This document shows positions 1 to 10,636 of a DNA stretch of 64,000 nucleotides, in pieces. The notes under the pieces are model-generated. The model saw only the letters and a program-made list of their open reading frames with translations, was not told the DNA's origin and made no database searches. The stretch is from the NCBI GenBank assembly GCA_903813345.2, contig CAIIXF020000004.1, forward strand, positions 26,661,985-26,725,984, given 5' to 3'. Positions within the stretch are counted from its first letter, which is position 1. Each line of letters starts with the position of its first letter. The translations under genes were made by a program, and so were the position numbers. Source of the stretch: Owenia fusiformis (taxonomy: Eukaryota; Annelida; Polychaeta; Sabellida; Oweniidae).

Positions 1-174
1 ATTTCGAGTCAAGTGGCGTATTAATTTTGCCTTAATTTTTGTGAATTTTAATTTCTGTCGGCAGAGAGAGGGGGTAGTGTCACAATTAACCAATTATTTC
101 AAAAAGTAGATGTTTAGCCCCTATTGAGTTTAGTGTCAAAATGTAGCATAGACATAGCTTTAGAACCTCAGATA

Positions 175-565
175 GAGTCCATTTCACTGCTTCATTTCGT
201 CAGTAGAACGGCAAAAATAAGAAATTGGGAGACCAGTGTGCAATAATATATGGAAAAGTATATTCATAATGTACATGAATGACATTTGTATATTTCAGAT
301 TTTTTAGTTTTTTGTACAATAAGCCTGTGCCGTCTTGTAATTTGAAGAATTTCAGCCATGTTAATCTTATTGAAAATAACATGGCAGAGAAACACCCAAA
401 TATAAGAGGCCACACACTTTATAAGTCAAACTAGAAGCAATCCAAGATATACAAATGTCATTCATGTACATTATGAATATACTTTTCCATATATTATTGC
501 ACAATGGTCTCCCAATTTCTTATTTTTGCCGTTCTACTGACGAAATGAAGCAGTGAAATGGACTC
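175..565. mobile_element. 391-bp fold-back MITE, TA target duplication (copy 1)
   Basis: The ends are inverted repeats starting GAGTCCATTTCACTG and the arms stay largely complementary for well over 100 bp on each side. TA flanks both ends (173-174 and 566-567), as in Tc1/mariner-type insertions. No transposase is encoded, so the element is non-autonomous. A second copy of the same length lies at 54695-55085 with its centre in the opposite orientation. The open frame inside it is a by-product of the repeat. Confidence 0.8.
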
Positions 566-736
566 TAGGTCAGTGAGGTCACATAAATCCATAACTCGAG
601 ATAAAAGGTCAGGCGTTTGCCCTTTTGCCCATCGACTAATAAGGTGACGTGAATTAGGGCTGTTTGGCCACTAGCCTACCAAGAAGAGGTAATCTGGCAG
701 AGGTCCGTGAGTCTGTAGATCTACGGCAATAAATAG

Positions 737-1227
737 CAGGCCTGTCAACTGTCCCGCAATTTGCGTATTTGTCACGCATTTGCTGAAGAATTTGAAGTCA
801 CGCCAGTTTTTTTTGCGTGACAGAAAATGTCACGCAAAATACGCATTTTACCTGTCAAATGTCAAGCAAAAATATTTCTGTAGAAATTTTTTCGAAATAT
901 GTTTACGATACGGTAAAAATACGAACGCCGGAAAAAACCGAACGCAATTTGTTCGGATTTGTCACGCGAATCCCGTATGTGTCACGCATGTTCATTGGAA
1001 ATTTTTCGTACCTACCCCCCCCCCCCCCCGTTGACGACATCGCGAGCGTAGCGAGCGCGAAAATTTTGAGGTGTTCAAAGTTTGGCAAAGGTGCTCAAAC
1101 TTTGGCCAAAGGTGTTTAAAAGTTGGCCAAAGGTGTTCAGAATTTGGACAAAAGTGTTCAGATTTGGACTTAGGTGTCCAACATTTTGAAGTCACTCATA
1201 TTAGGTGGTCCCAAGTTGACAGCCCTG
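737..1227. mobile_element. 491-bp TIR element, 6-bp target duplication
   Basis: The ends are CAGGCCTGTCAACT on the left and the complement of CAGGGCTGTCAACTT on the right. AAATAG is repeated exactly on both sides (731-736 and 1228-1233). The left half holds several GTCACGCA motifs in both orientations; the right half holds a tandem series of GTGTTCA...TTTGGCCAAAG units. There is no transposase. The CAGGG-type end resembles hAT termini, but the duplication is 6 bp rather than 8, so the superfamily is open. Confidence 0.6.
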
Positions 1228-1559
1228 AAATAGTTCCCATGTTTACGTAACCATATGTGTCGTAAACTGACAAAATCAGTTTGTTGTTTCATGATTTATA
1301 ATAATAGGAGATTAAAAGTTCTTAATATAGAGAATTACGAGTTATTTGAGCTAAATCTAGAAAATAATATTCATTTTACCTACTTCCGGTGGACCATTTC
1401 CGGTACGATAGGGACGGATCATTTTGCAATGTCTTGGATTGTTGGCTCAGCACAAAATTATCGCAGCAGCAATAAATTCATCACCTCTTTTGGTAATCCT
1501 TATCATGGCCTTTCAAGAGATAACAATAGACGCAGCATAATCAGTCAATATTACAACAC

Positions 1560-1845
1560 AATCAACCAGAATCGAAACAAAGAAAATGCACTATCAACCA
1601 GAATTGAATCACAGACGAAAAACATCATCAATCAGAAGTTGAAACATAGACAAAAGCACAATCAATCAGACTTGAAACATAGACAAAAGCACAATCAATC
1701 AGACTTGAAACATAGACACACCCTGATCAATCAACCACAATCAACATTACAGCGCAATAAACATATTCAAAACACAGACAAAGCACCTGACTCAACCAGA
1801 ATTTAAACATAAACAAAGCACAATCAACAAGAATTAAAGGGATCG
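1560..1845. repeat. Minisatellite, 33-bp unit
   Basis: Units built on AGACAAAAGCACAATCAAT and GACTTGAAACAT repeat in tandem, most regularly between about 1640 and 1720. The same core recurs at 2340-2630 and 46373-46472. A 183-codon frame running across it (1255-1806) is low-complexity Gln/Asn/His translation of the repeat and is not called as a gene. Confidence 0.7.
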
Positions 1846-2339
1846 AGTCGTCCAGATTTCTATTCTGGACAATCAGTAATGTCCCAATATAATTGCTCAT
1901 AAAGCATCATATATACCTTAGATATATCTTGAGACCAAATCATAAGCACGATATCGACAATATATTGAGGACAACCAAAAGAACAACCAACTGTCAGAAT
2001 TGAACGCAATAAGTAGAAAACAGAATACAATGTTTTTTGGGGGATTTTCTATATTGTAACCCCTTAGAAGTAATAGATATGGCTTCTCTAAGCCAAAATA
2101 ATCTGAAGGGAAAAGCCAATCAGACTGGAACAAATTTGAGCGGGCTTTTTAAATTTAATTTGAATTTCTATTGATGTAAGTGGAAATTCATGGCTAGGAA
2201 CAATCATCGAATTTATACAGTTAACTAATTAATTCAAGCCTCAGAATTGATAAGTTGATAAACAAACTTGTTTTACAACAAATAACACGAAAAAATCAGG
2301 GGGTTACTCTAATTGTGTTTTTAGGAGACCCCCTCTCTT

Positions 2340-2630
2340 TAATGAAACATATACGAAAGCAAAACCAACAAGAATTGATGACATAGACAAATGCACAATC
2401 CACCAGAATTGAAGCATCGACAAAAGCACAATCAACAAGAATTGATGACTTAGACCGTATTTAAGCACAATCAACCAGAATTGAAACATAGACAAAAGCA
2501 CAATCAACAAGAATTGATGACTAAGACCGTATTTAAGCACAATCAACCAGAATTGAAACATAGACAAAAGCACAATCAACAAGAATTGATGACATAGATA
2601 AAACCACAATCAACCAGAATTGCAAGTCAA
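2340..2630. repeat. Minisatellite, about 72-bp higher-order unit
   Basis: The unit alternates AAGCACAATCAACAAGAATT and AAGCACAATCAACCAGAATT with the spacer GACTTAGACCGTATTT. About three higher-order units are visible. It is related to the arrays at 1560-1845 and 46373-46472. The open frame on the minus strand is translated repeat. Confidence 0.75.
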
Positions 2631-5045
2631 GCTACAGTATGTGGTTGATCGAAGCATCTTATAGGTCCCATATTCAGTCATTCCAGATAGTAATGCCCCA
2701 ATCGGTTTTCAGAAAATGATAAAAATAAAGAAGTTTCTCCGTTTCACGTCATACCTTGTTATTTTATGAGGTTATATGTCTACAGCATAATACTAAAAAA
2801 TTGGCTTTTAGACTCTTTTGGTTTCGTAGTTATTTTGATTTGAAATATGTGGTCTAAATCTAAAGTTTTTGTGCCATTTTAAATTACGTTATAGGTACCA
2901 TCTTAATTGATTTGAATACTTCTTAATTTATGACAGTGCTACCAAATAAAATGTTTTTCTACCTTAAAGTACAGACATTAGGGCACTGATACTTATCATG
3001 AGGATTAATGATTGTTTGCTTTTGAACTTTTTTGCTCAATTACAAATATTTTATATGTTTGTCCTTAAAATTGTAATTTCCATAATGTTTGTCAGTCATT
3101 CAATCATTAAGTGTAAATCTTTTGTGACCATTGCCTCGGTTTAATACTTTTTAGCAGAGCAAAGGAGTATATCTCTGCATTGTTAAACACTAATATTGGA
3201 TACTGTCATGGTTATCTATTTGTAAAAAAACTCAAGCATTGAACATGCCTATATTGTAACGTAGATTAATTGCTGGGAACTGACATTTTCAATTCAATCA
3301 GTTGCACAATATAGTGCTTTCCAAAGAATTAGCTTGGTCCGTTTTAAATATAAGAGAAACTCATTTTATGAAAACACACTATGTTCATGTAAAATATAGT
3401 ATTTGCGTACTATATTTAAACGAATGGTAACGTAGACTAACATCTTAGAACATCGGCTCCATGTGTCATTAAATCTGATCAAGAAGACATTTCAATGAAA
3501 AAACCAAACCAATCATTACATATTGTGAATAACAATGGTGCTTAATGTACTTGGTATATAAACCCCTCATCCTAGTACTGAATCAGCAAATTTTGGTAAC
3601 GCTGGTTAAGAAACGGTATAGTCGTCATTAGATACGAGAGCAAATATATTGTTCAAAGTCTATGCAAAATGTAAACTTCTTCTAACAACTTTATCACTCA
3701 ATTCAACATCTCTAGAAACGTCGCTAAAACAGTACTGTCAACGTGAACTAGTAAATGTTTATGGCCTAGTCACATACCGTTAACAACCTATTAACTACTG
3801 CGTCACTGCGTCAGGGGTTCATTTTTGCACTTCATGAGGCAAAGCAAGAAACAAACGTTTTTAAGGGGCGGGGGTGTGGTATACCCTGGGTATGTGGTAC
3901 CGCTTAATGTAATGGTGTAACGAAAACATTTTTGAAAAAATTAACGCACCTGCACATGTTATTTTCAGTTGAAAATAAAGTATGATGGCATTTGTGCATT
4001 TCCTTGTTTTTCAGGAAAACATTATCATATTATCTTCTTTTGATAAAATTTGTAAAAGGTCCATGGTAACTCAAGTTACTACAGAAACTTTGAGAAAACA
4101 TTACAAAATTGAAAAGACGTCCATTTTGAATGTTTTTCATGAAATTTCAGCATTCCCTGGAGTTAAGATTTACCTCTTACATGTCTTACCCGACTCAATA
4201 AAAGAAGACACTTATTATCCAAAAATCATTTGAATGTTCTTCACTGAGATTGTAAATGGAGTTGGGTATTTACTTACATATTTTCAACTATTTTGATGCA
4301 ATTTAGTCGATTGTCAGAGATAATACACAGATTTGAGTCAACATGGCGCCATAGCGCACCAAAACTAACCATGTGACCCATTGTCATTGTGCTTGTAGTT
4401 ATATAACAAGTCAAATAGGATTGTTGCGTAAAAAAAGACTCACGTAGTTTAAGGTAACGTTATTTAATATTTGTGACATTTTAATGCGAATCAATTATTA
4501 ATTCACTACTAACTGACACATTAGGGTCTCAAATCAAGTCATCAAAGGCTGTAGTACAACATATGTGGAAAACGGTGCCTTCGTTCTTTGATTATGTTTG
4601 ATATTTGGTAACGTAGTTTAAAGTCCTAATCCATACGTTTCAAAAAATATTTTTTGACAAGTCACAAATGAAATATCTTGGTCAATACTTTGAAATTCTG
4701 TATATTTCATGAATATTTTATATGTTTACTAGTATTTGATGTTTGTTTGAAGGTAAACGTCACATTGGCATAAGCTCCATATCAGGTATACATGCAACAG
4801 GCAGTAACTTTCACAAATCTGGCGACATTATTATAACGTGAAAAAGAAGAGGTTCTTGTTAGTATTTGGATTTGAAACTTTGCATGAATATTTCTTACAC
4901 ATCATTGTTACGCATGAAAATATATAAAACGGATTGTGATAAATAAACTTAGTCTGTTTTCTTCCATATACCTAAAAATGCTTCTTGGCGACAATAACGT
5001 AATTTAATAATTCCTGACTTTAATTGATTGTGACAACACATATGT

Positions 5046-6343
5046 CACGGTGTATAACCCAAACGCTCCTACATGCACGACGGAGCGTTACATTTACGCG
5101 GAAACGCTCCGGAGCGAAATAAAATGGCGGCTAATGAAGATTCCACTATGACCGTAAGTATTGTTTCTCTCGCTTCTCTTACATATCATATGTTATGGTG
5201 AAATATTATGTACCATTCGATGAACAATACCGTGAGCAAAGATCTTATTTATTCAACTTCTGGTGGTAAACTGTTATTTGCTTGATCAAAGCTCCGTAGT
5301 GTAGATCGAACGAATCTGAAGATGACGTTTTGACCACAAATTACGAATTAAACTAGTATTTCTATGAAAACGTTAATCTTTCTGTTAAAGTAGTAGATCA
5401 CAAACTCGTTTATTCTCATTTCCTAAAATCCCAGTCCAAATCCATTACTTGTTCTCGAGAAATCGCTTGTTTTCCTCGAAACGCTCCGTCGATTTAGAAC
5501 ACAATTTTAGAAACGCTCTTACCATTTTATTTTGATATCATTTTCAGATTATTAGAGAAGAGTCCCGAATCGAATCTATCTCTTAAAAACGTGTTGTACT
5601 TGTTAGGCAAATTGAAACATCTGAACCTGGTGGTGCTAAACGTGCAACTAGCTCATTTAAGCCTATACATTAGATGATGTCATGCCTACATATGTGCTAA
5701 ATCATAAAACTATAGAAAAAACGAAAATTTATATGTGAATTAATCTTTCTTCTATTGATGCCAAGGGGTATAATAGATCTTTTCTTTCTCTTCCTGAAAA
5801 GGAAAGGCAAGCTATATATTTCTTAAACTGATCTAGACTACCGGAGCGTTTCCAGTTCACTGTGTTAATCAGATCGGAGCGTTTCTTGAATATGAGAATG
5901 TCATCATTTAATTTTTAAGACTGGATTTTCGGTCATCAAATCACTATTACGATAATGAATGGTGCGTTGAAGCGTTGGAATTTGACTAAAATATACGTTG
6001 GTGCTCTAATCTTGGCTCAACTAATCACATGTATCGACAAAAGGGGTTTTGACCGGTAGAATGACAAATACGTTTTTGAATTTTGATAACTATACTGCTT
6101 CGTATAGCTCTTCCTAATTGCTTCAAACGTCAACAGCCAGCCACGTACAACATGAATATCACACCCATCGAATGGTATACTCGAAATATGTAACTCATAT
6201 CTCTTATTCCCATTATTGGGGAAATCGTCAGACGGCTCATCATTCCCGCCAGCCAGTTTTCCTACTCCGGAGCGTTTCTTTGTTTAATTTCAGTAATGAA
6301 ACGCTCCGTCGTGCATGTAGGAGCGTTTGGGTTATACACTGTG
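5046..6343. mobile_element. Non-autonomous Transib/RAG-type element
   Basis: The left end reads CACGGTGTATAACCC and the right end, on the opposite strand, CACAGTGTATAACCC. The inverted repeats match for about 48 bp with two or three differences. TATGT is duplicated exactly at 5041-5045 and 6344-6348. Known Transib transposons have CACWRTG-type ends, a 5-bp target duplication, and ends related to the RAG recombination-signal heptamer CACAGTG; this element fits all three. AACGCTCC occurs several times in the left half and its complement in the right half, a likely array of transposase sites. No transposase core is present, so it would be mobilised in trans. Confidence 0.65.
5124..5586 (+). other. 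Possible two-exon micro-ORF in the Transib-type element
   Basis: An ATG in good context (AAAATGGCGGC) opens a 10-codon exon, 5124-5153, ending at a consensus donor GTAAGTATT. A polypyrimidine/TTTTCAG acceptor at 5547 joins in the same phase to 12 more codons and a stop at 5584-5586. The product would be only 22 residues. It may be the 5-prime remnant of a transposase gene whose body was deleted, or chance. I see no homology. Confidence 0.25.
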
Positions 6344-7426
6344 TATGTGGACAAATGGAGCCAAACTTTTAGTGACAATATTAGGCACTGAACCATCCTA
6401 TACAACCATAATGATTAACACTACAGGCACAGTGTTATTTTAGAGAAAATACACGGCGACAGAAAAATTGTGATTGGGGCATTACTATCTGGAATGACTG
6501 ATTAAACTTATCTACCTAATTGAACATAAAGCTGTCAGCATTAACATTAAAAGGTCATGTAAGGTCACGCCACTGTGTTGGAGAATATCCCAGATGCGAG
6601 TAGAAATTATCTTGATTTACGTCATTAAAAATTCACAATTCAGTCAAACTGATGTCATATTTGGAATCTACATGTAAAATTACATCTAGAAATGTGGTTT
6701 TAAAAGGTGTTTATCAACTTTGAAAAATTAATTTTCTTTGAAAATGTGACTTCTAGGTCGGGGAGATTCCCCATAGAGCCCATGTTGTAAAACCACAAAA
6801 AGTGAAATATATTGTCTTGTGTTGGGCAGATAATATTTTCTTTTACTGGACATATTTGAATTTGCATAACTATTAGATACATAAAGGTAATATGAAAAGT
6901 GAACCACTAAAACTGATGATAATTCAAGTTTAAGGGAATTTTGCAATACCCTGCCATGTTAATTCCCCCGAATCAGCCACCTGGTGGCGAAACTGGTAAC
7001 TACCTACTCGCATCTGAGTAATTGTAGCCAGCCGAAATTTGATACACTTTTAATCTTTTAAATTGCTTCTAGCAGCGTTTAGGCCAAAATAGCTTGGCTT
7101 GGACCACATCTTTCTGTAACGATGAAAACATCCGATTGCTCACATTTCATTAGCCTACCCTTTGTGTTGTACTGTACCCCGCGTGTTCAACTGCCACGCT
7201 TATGACTATAGTCTATGTCAATGCATTAGGAATGAGCATTTTTGCCATAATTTGCAATAAAAAGATTTTATTCACAAAACAGCAATATTGTTGCAAATGG
7301 AATGCTTCTGTCCCAAATGAATTTGTGATTCAATAGTTGATTTAGTTTTTAAAGCTAGAAACAAAATTCAAACAAACGTATTTCATTTACTGTAACTTAA
7401 TTTAAACGCGCGATCAATTATTACAG

Positions 7427-7602
7427 GGTGAATTGGTAACGAGGCTTTTTACAATAATGAAGGCCCTCATTCTGGTTACATAATAACATTGGCCCGAGAA
7501 GTCACGATTCCTGTTTACGACAATAAAGACGACTGCTTGAAAATAGATGAAGCGTATTTGGACAATTTCAGCTATATTCTCAATACGTTCGAAATGGATT
7601 AA
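7427..7602 (+). pseudogene. Duplicated last exon of the ITIH-like gene, decayed
   Basis: This stretch is closely similar to the final exon of the secreted-protein gene at 38444-38613, including about 25 bp of intron with the acceptor AG. A TGG codon has become TGA at 7429-7431, just inside the exon, and there are two small in-frame insertions near 7480-7495. The remaining frame and the terminal stop are conserved. No other exon of the gene is visible nearby, so it is a fragmentary duplicate on the same strand about 31 kb away. The retrotransposon inserted about 220 bp downstream of it. Confidence 0.8.
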
Positions 7603-7821
7603 AGTTTAGTCTATTTCGAACAAATTGAGAAAAAACTATTTGAAACTTATTCAGACGGGCACTTTAAAAAATTAAAAATACAAAATAGAACATCATTATA
7701 GATGTATTACAATTTACAATATTATGCATAGCTTGGAAATATTTCAAATATAGACAAAAAGTGACAAAACCTTCACATCTGTTCCTATTAATTGTATTTT
7801 CCCGAGACCAATAAAGATATC

Positions 7822-7825
7822 ATAC
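7822..7825. repeat. Target-site duplication, left copy
   Basis: ATAC directly before the 5-prime LTR; the matching ATAC is at 20872-20875. Confidence 0.85.
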
Positions 7826-8272
7826 TGTAACGGATTTTTAAATGTAAAATTTTGGATTTTTAATTAAGTGCTGTGTTTTTGTATATAAGGCAATTATTAC
7901 ACTTGGAAAGTAATTTCCTATTGAGATTATTAAGATTTATAACTGTTGTATCATTTGCAGCACTTAAATTGTACTTACAGAGGTGAAATAGTTCGCATAT
8001 TTTATTTATTTAATCAAGATTTTGTTTAGGTTGATCGGGTAGTCTTATCTGACAGTCTAATTTGTAGTTGATCGGTAGTCTTACCTGACAACTTTATTAT
8101 TTTACTTCCTGCTTTTGATTCGATTGAATCGAAGGAAAATTAGACTAGATAGTGGTTAATTACTGTTGTATTTCTTGAGTCAATATTATAATCTTGCTGT
8201 ATGATCAATATTGAAGCGAAATATGGCGTAAGTAAGCTGTAATTCACAGTTGAAATCTTGTACGAAAATCGA

Positions 8273-8321
8273 TGACGTCATCGGGCCTATATAAGTATCT
8301 CGCTGTTGAAGGCTCGTCAGT
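8273..8321 (+). promoter_or_regulatory. LTR core promoter: CRE, TATA box, initiator
   Basis: A consensus cAMP-response element TGACGTCA is at 8273-8280, a TATA box TATATAA at 8288-8294 and an initiator-like TCAGT at 8317-8321. The initiator A lies 31 bp after the first T of the TATA box, the expected spacing. The same block occurs in the 3-prime LTR at 18578-18626. A CREB/ATF-responsive promoter is inferred from the motif alone. Confidence 0.7.
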
Positions 8322-9394
8322 GCGATGCCAGATGTTGTCGAGGAAGGACCTCCAGAGCGGAATTTCGGGAAACAGCTAAAATTTTCTAAGTTTTATAGAA
8401 CTTAGTTGATTTTGTGATCTTGAAGCTATACGTTTGCAGTATACACATGAAGATAGAAGCTGTACCTTAGTAGAATACATCTGATGAGCCAAGCTATACG
8501 TTTGCAGTATACAAGGGCAGATTGAGGAAACTAAGTGTGAGAAACTTAGTTTATTTTGGAACTTGGATTTTTGGAAAACTTTGGTGTAGCTAAGTGTGTG
8601 AGACTTAGTTTATTTACCGCACTGGAAGTAAGGGAGATCTACAAGACTGGACAAAACTTCAACAGGGTGAAGCTATCCCCAGCGCAAAGCATTAGACGTA
8701 TTGTCCAGCCTTCATAGACTGAGAGGAAATGCTGACATAACTTGTGTTTGAGAAACAAGCTATTTTGATCATCAAGGAACTTAGACGATTTACAACATTA
8801 TTGGACTTAGTCAGTATTTGGTGAAACATTATTTTGGACTTTGTTATTTTTGGAGATAGAAATATTTAACTTAGAATATTTTAACATCAGTATAACTTAG
8901 TATGAAATTAACTTAGTCAATATTTGGTGAAATATTATTTTGGACTTTGTTGTTTTTGGAAAGAGAAATATTGAACTTAGAATATTTTAATATCAGTAGC
9001 ACTTAACATTAAATGAACTTAGTCATTTTAGAGGTCAAATATTTTCACATGTTATATTTTTGCATATGTCGTTGTGTGCATGCTATATTTGTAGGTAGCC
9101 TTATTATTTAATTGTGAAGGAAGTAGGCTACATGGACTTAGCAGTTGATGCCGTGTTTTAGATGTCCTTGGACTTGGTAGTTTGAAGATTGTGATAGTTT
9201 TGACTTATACATCTACAGAGAAGAGGTTCTGGGACTTAGCAGTTTGTTTAACGAGATATTTTGACTTTGATGATTTTGTGTCATTGAAGTTAGAATATAC
9301 ATCTACAGAGAGGACGTTCCAGGACTTGGCAGATTATCAAGCGAGATATTTTGACTTTGATGATCTTGTGTCATTGAAGTTAGAATATACATCT

Positions 9395-10085
9395 ACATTG
9401 AGGAGGATCCTGGTGATAGCCGTTCACAGAGCTGATAGTTTAACTTGGATTATTTCACATAATCAAAGTTGAACTATACTACAACACATTGAGGAGGATC
9501 CAGGAGATAGTTGTTTCCAGACTTGATAGTTTGACTTAGATTATTTCATATAATCAAAGTTGAATTATACTACAACTGAGAGGAGGATCCAGGATTACAG
9601 AGCCAATAGTTTGACTTAGATTATTTCACATAATCAAAGTTGAATTATACTACAACACAGAGAGAAGGATCCAGGAGATAACCATTTACAGAGTTGATAG
9701 TTTGACTTAGATTATTTCACATAATCAAAGTTGAATTATACTACAACACATTGAGGAGGATCCAGGACTTAGGAGTTTACACAACTGATAGTTGACTTAG
9801 ATTATTTCACATAATCAAAGTTGAATTATAATACAACACAGTGAAGAGGATCCAGGAGATAGCCGTTTACAGAGCCGATAGTTGACTTGATGATTTCACA
9901 TTATCAAAGCTGAATTATACTATAATACAGTGAGGAGGATCCAGGAGATAGTCGTTTACGGAGCAATAGTTTGACTTAGGATCCAAGAGATAGAAATTTA
10001 CCGAGCTGATAGTTGACTTAGACGATTTCACATCATCAAACTTGAATCATATTACACTACATAGAAGAGGATCCAGGAGATTACT
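9395..10085 (+). repeat. Tandem array within the 5-prime LTR
   Basis: About nine degenerate units of roughly 80-95 bp, each carrying GGATCCAGGAGATAG or a close variant, then TTGACTTAGATTATTTCA and CATAATCAAAGTTGAATTAT. The sequence would lie in the transcribed leader. The array is duplicated exactly in the 3-prime LTR (19700-20390) apart from the one-base indel. Confidence 0.85.
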
Positions 10086-10566
10086 ATTTCAGGTTCAAGT
10101 GACAAGTACAATACAAGACGTACAAGTATTACAACATATATGAACTTTTAATATTGGAGATACAACAGTGATATATTGATCATCAGCTTCAATTTATATG
10201 GACTCTGGATATTGTGTTCTTAGTGATTATTATTAGCTTATACGGACTCTAGATATTGCTTTATTAGTGATAAATATTAGCTTATATGGACTTTTGAGTT
10301 GTGAGTTTTGAGAGAGATAATAATATCGTAGCATTTTAACCTTCATACTTGACATTTAATGTACATCTTTATTTGGGCTTATAAACGCCACAATATACTG
10401 TTTTATATTTATATTTAATTGTATATGTCTGTTTAATTCTTTAGGGACAATCGCACATTTAACGTGTGCCGTGTAACTCACCAAGTAAACACCGTTTACT
10501 AAACAGTGGGCCTATTATAAGCCACGCTACCACGTATATCCACAAAAATAGGCCAAACTGTTACAT

Positions 10567-10580
10567 TGGTGGCAGCGGTG
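10567..10580 (+). promoter_or_regulatory. Primer binding site, tRNA-Leu
   Basis: TGGTGGCAGCGGTG starts one base after the LTR. It is complementary to the 3-prime end of a tRNA ending CACCGCTGCCA-CCA, which matches animal tRNA-Leu(AAG)-type acceptor stems. This is where minus-strand DNA synthesis would be primed. Complementarity stops after 14 bases. Confidence 0.8.
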
Positions 10581-10636
10581 TTGGGATTGATTGTGTCTGA
10601 AGATTTGAACCAGAGGCACATTAAAGCACTTTAAAG

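Larger units (their letters stand above)
2675..6500. mobile_element. 3.8-kb TIR transposon carrying a nested element
   Basis: Perfect 29-bp terminal inverted repeats, starting CAGTCATTCCAGATAGTAAT, lie at 2675-2703 and 6472-6500. A possible 3-bp target duplication ATT flanks them (2672-2674, 6501-6503). Without the nested 1.3-kb insertion the element would be about 2.5 kb. Inside are scattered GGTAACGTAG-like motifs (near 3255, 3426, 3595, 4452, 4607), which could be subterminal protein-binding sites. No transposase is recognisable; an 83-codon frame at 3982-4233 matches nothing I know. Superfamily unknown. Confidence 0.65.
7826..10565 (+). repeat. 5-prime LTR, 2740 bp
   Basis: It begins TGTAACGG and ends CTGTTACA, with a 6-bp terminal inverted repeat TGTAAC/GTTACA. 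U3 would be about 490 bp, judging from the TATA box and initiator. The rest is transcribed leader, rich in ACTTAG motifs and containing the tandem array at 9395-10085. A 96-codon frame inside (9182-9472, repeated at 19487-19777) is repeat translation, not a gene. Confidence 0.95.

Noticed and set aside
1255-1806. 183-codon open frame
   Set aside because: The C-terminal half is translated minisatellite and the N-terminal half has no recognisable domain or splice context.
5046-5089. Full 12- or 23-spacer recombination signal sequence
   Set aside because: The heptamer is present but no ACAAAAACC-like nonamer occurs at the expected 12 or 23 bp distance, so only a Transib-like end is claimed.
5049-6341. 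hAT interpretation (8-bp duplication) of the same element
   Set aside because: The 8 bp on each side for a CAGTG start do not match, while TATGT matches exactly for the CAC start.
9182-9472. 96-codon frame, repeated at 19487-19777
   Set aside because: It lies within the LTR and translates tandem-repeat sequence; duplication follows from there being two LTRs.
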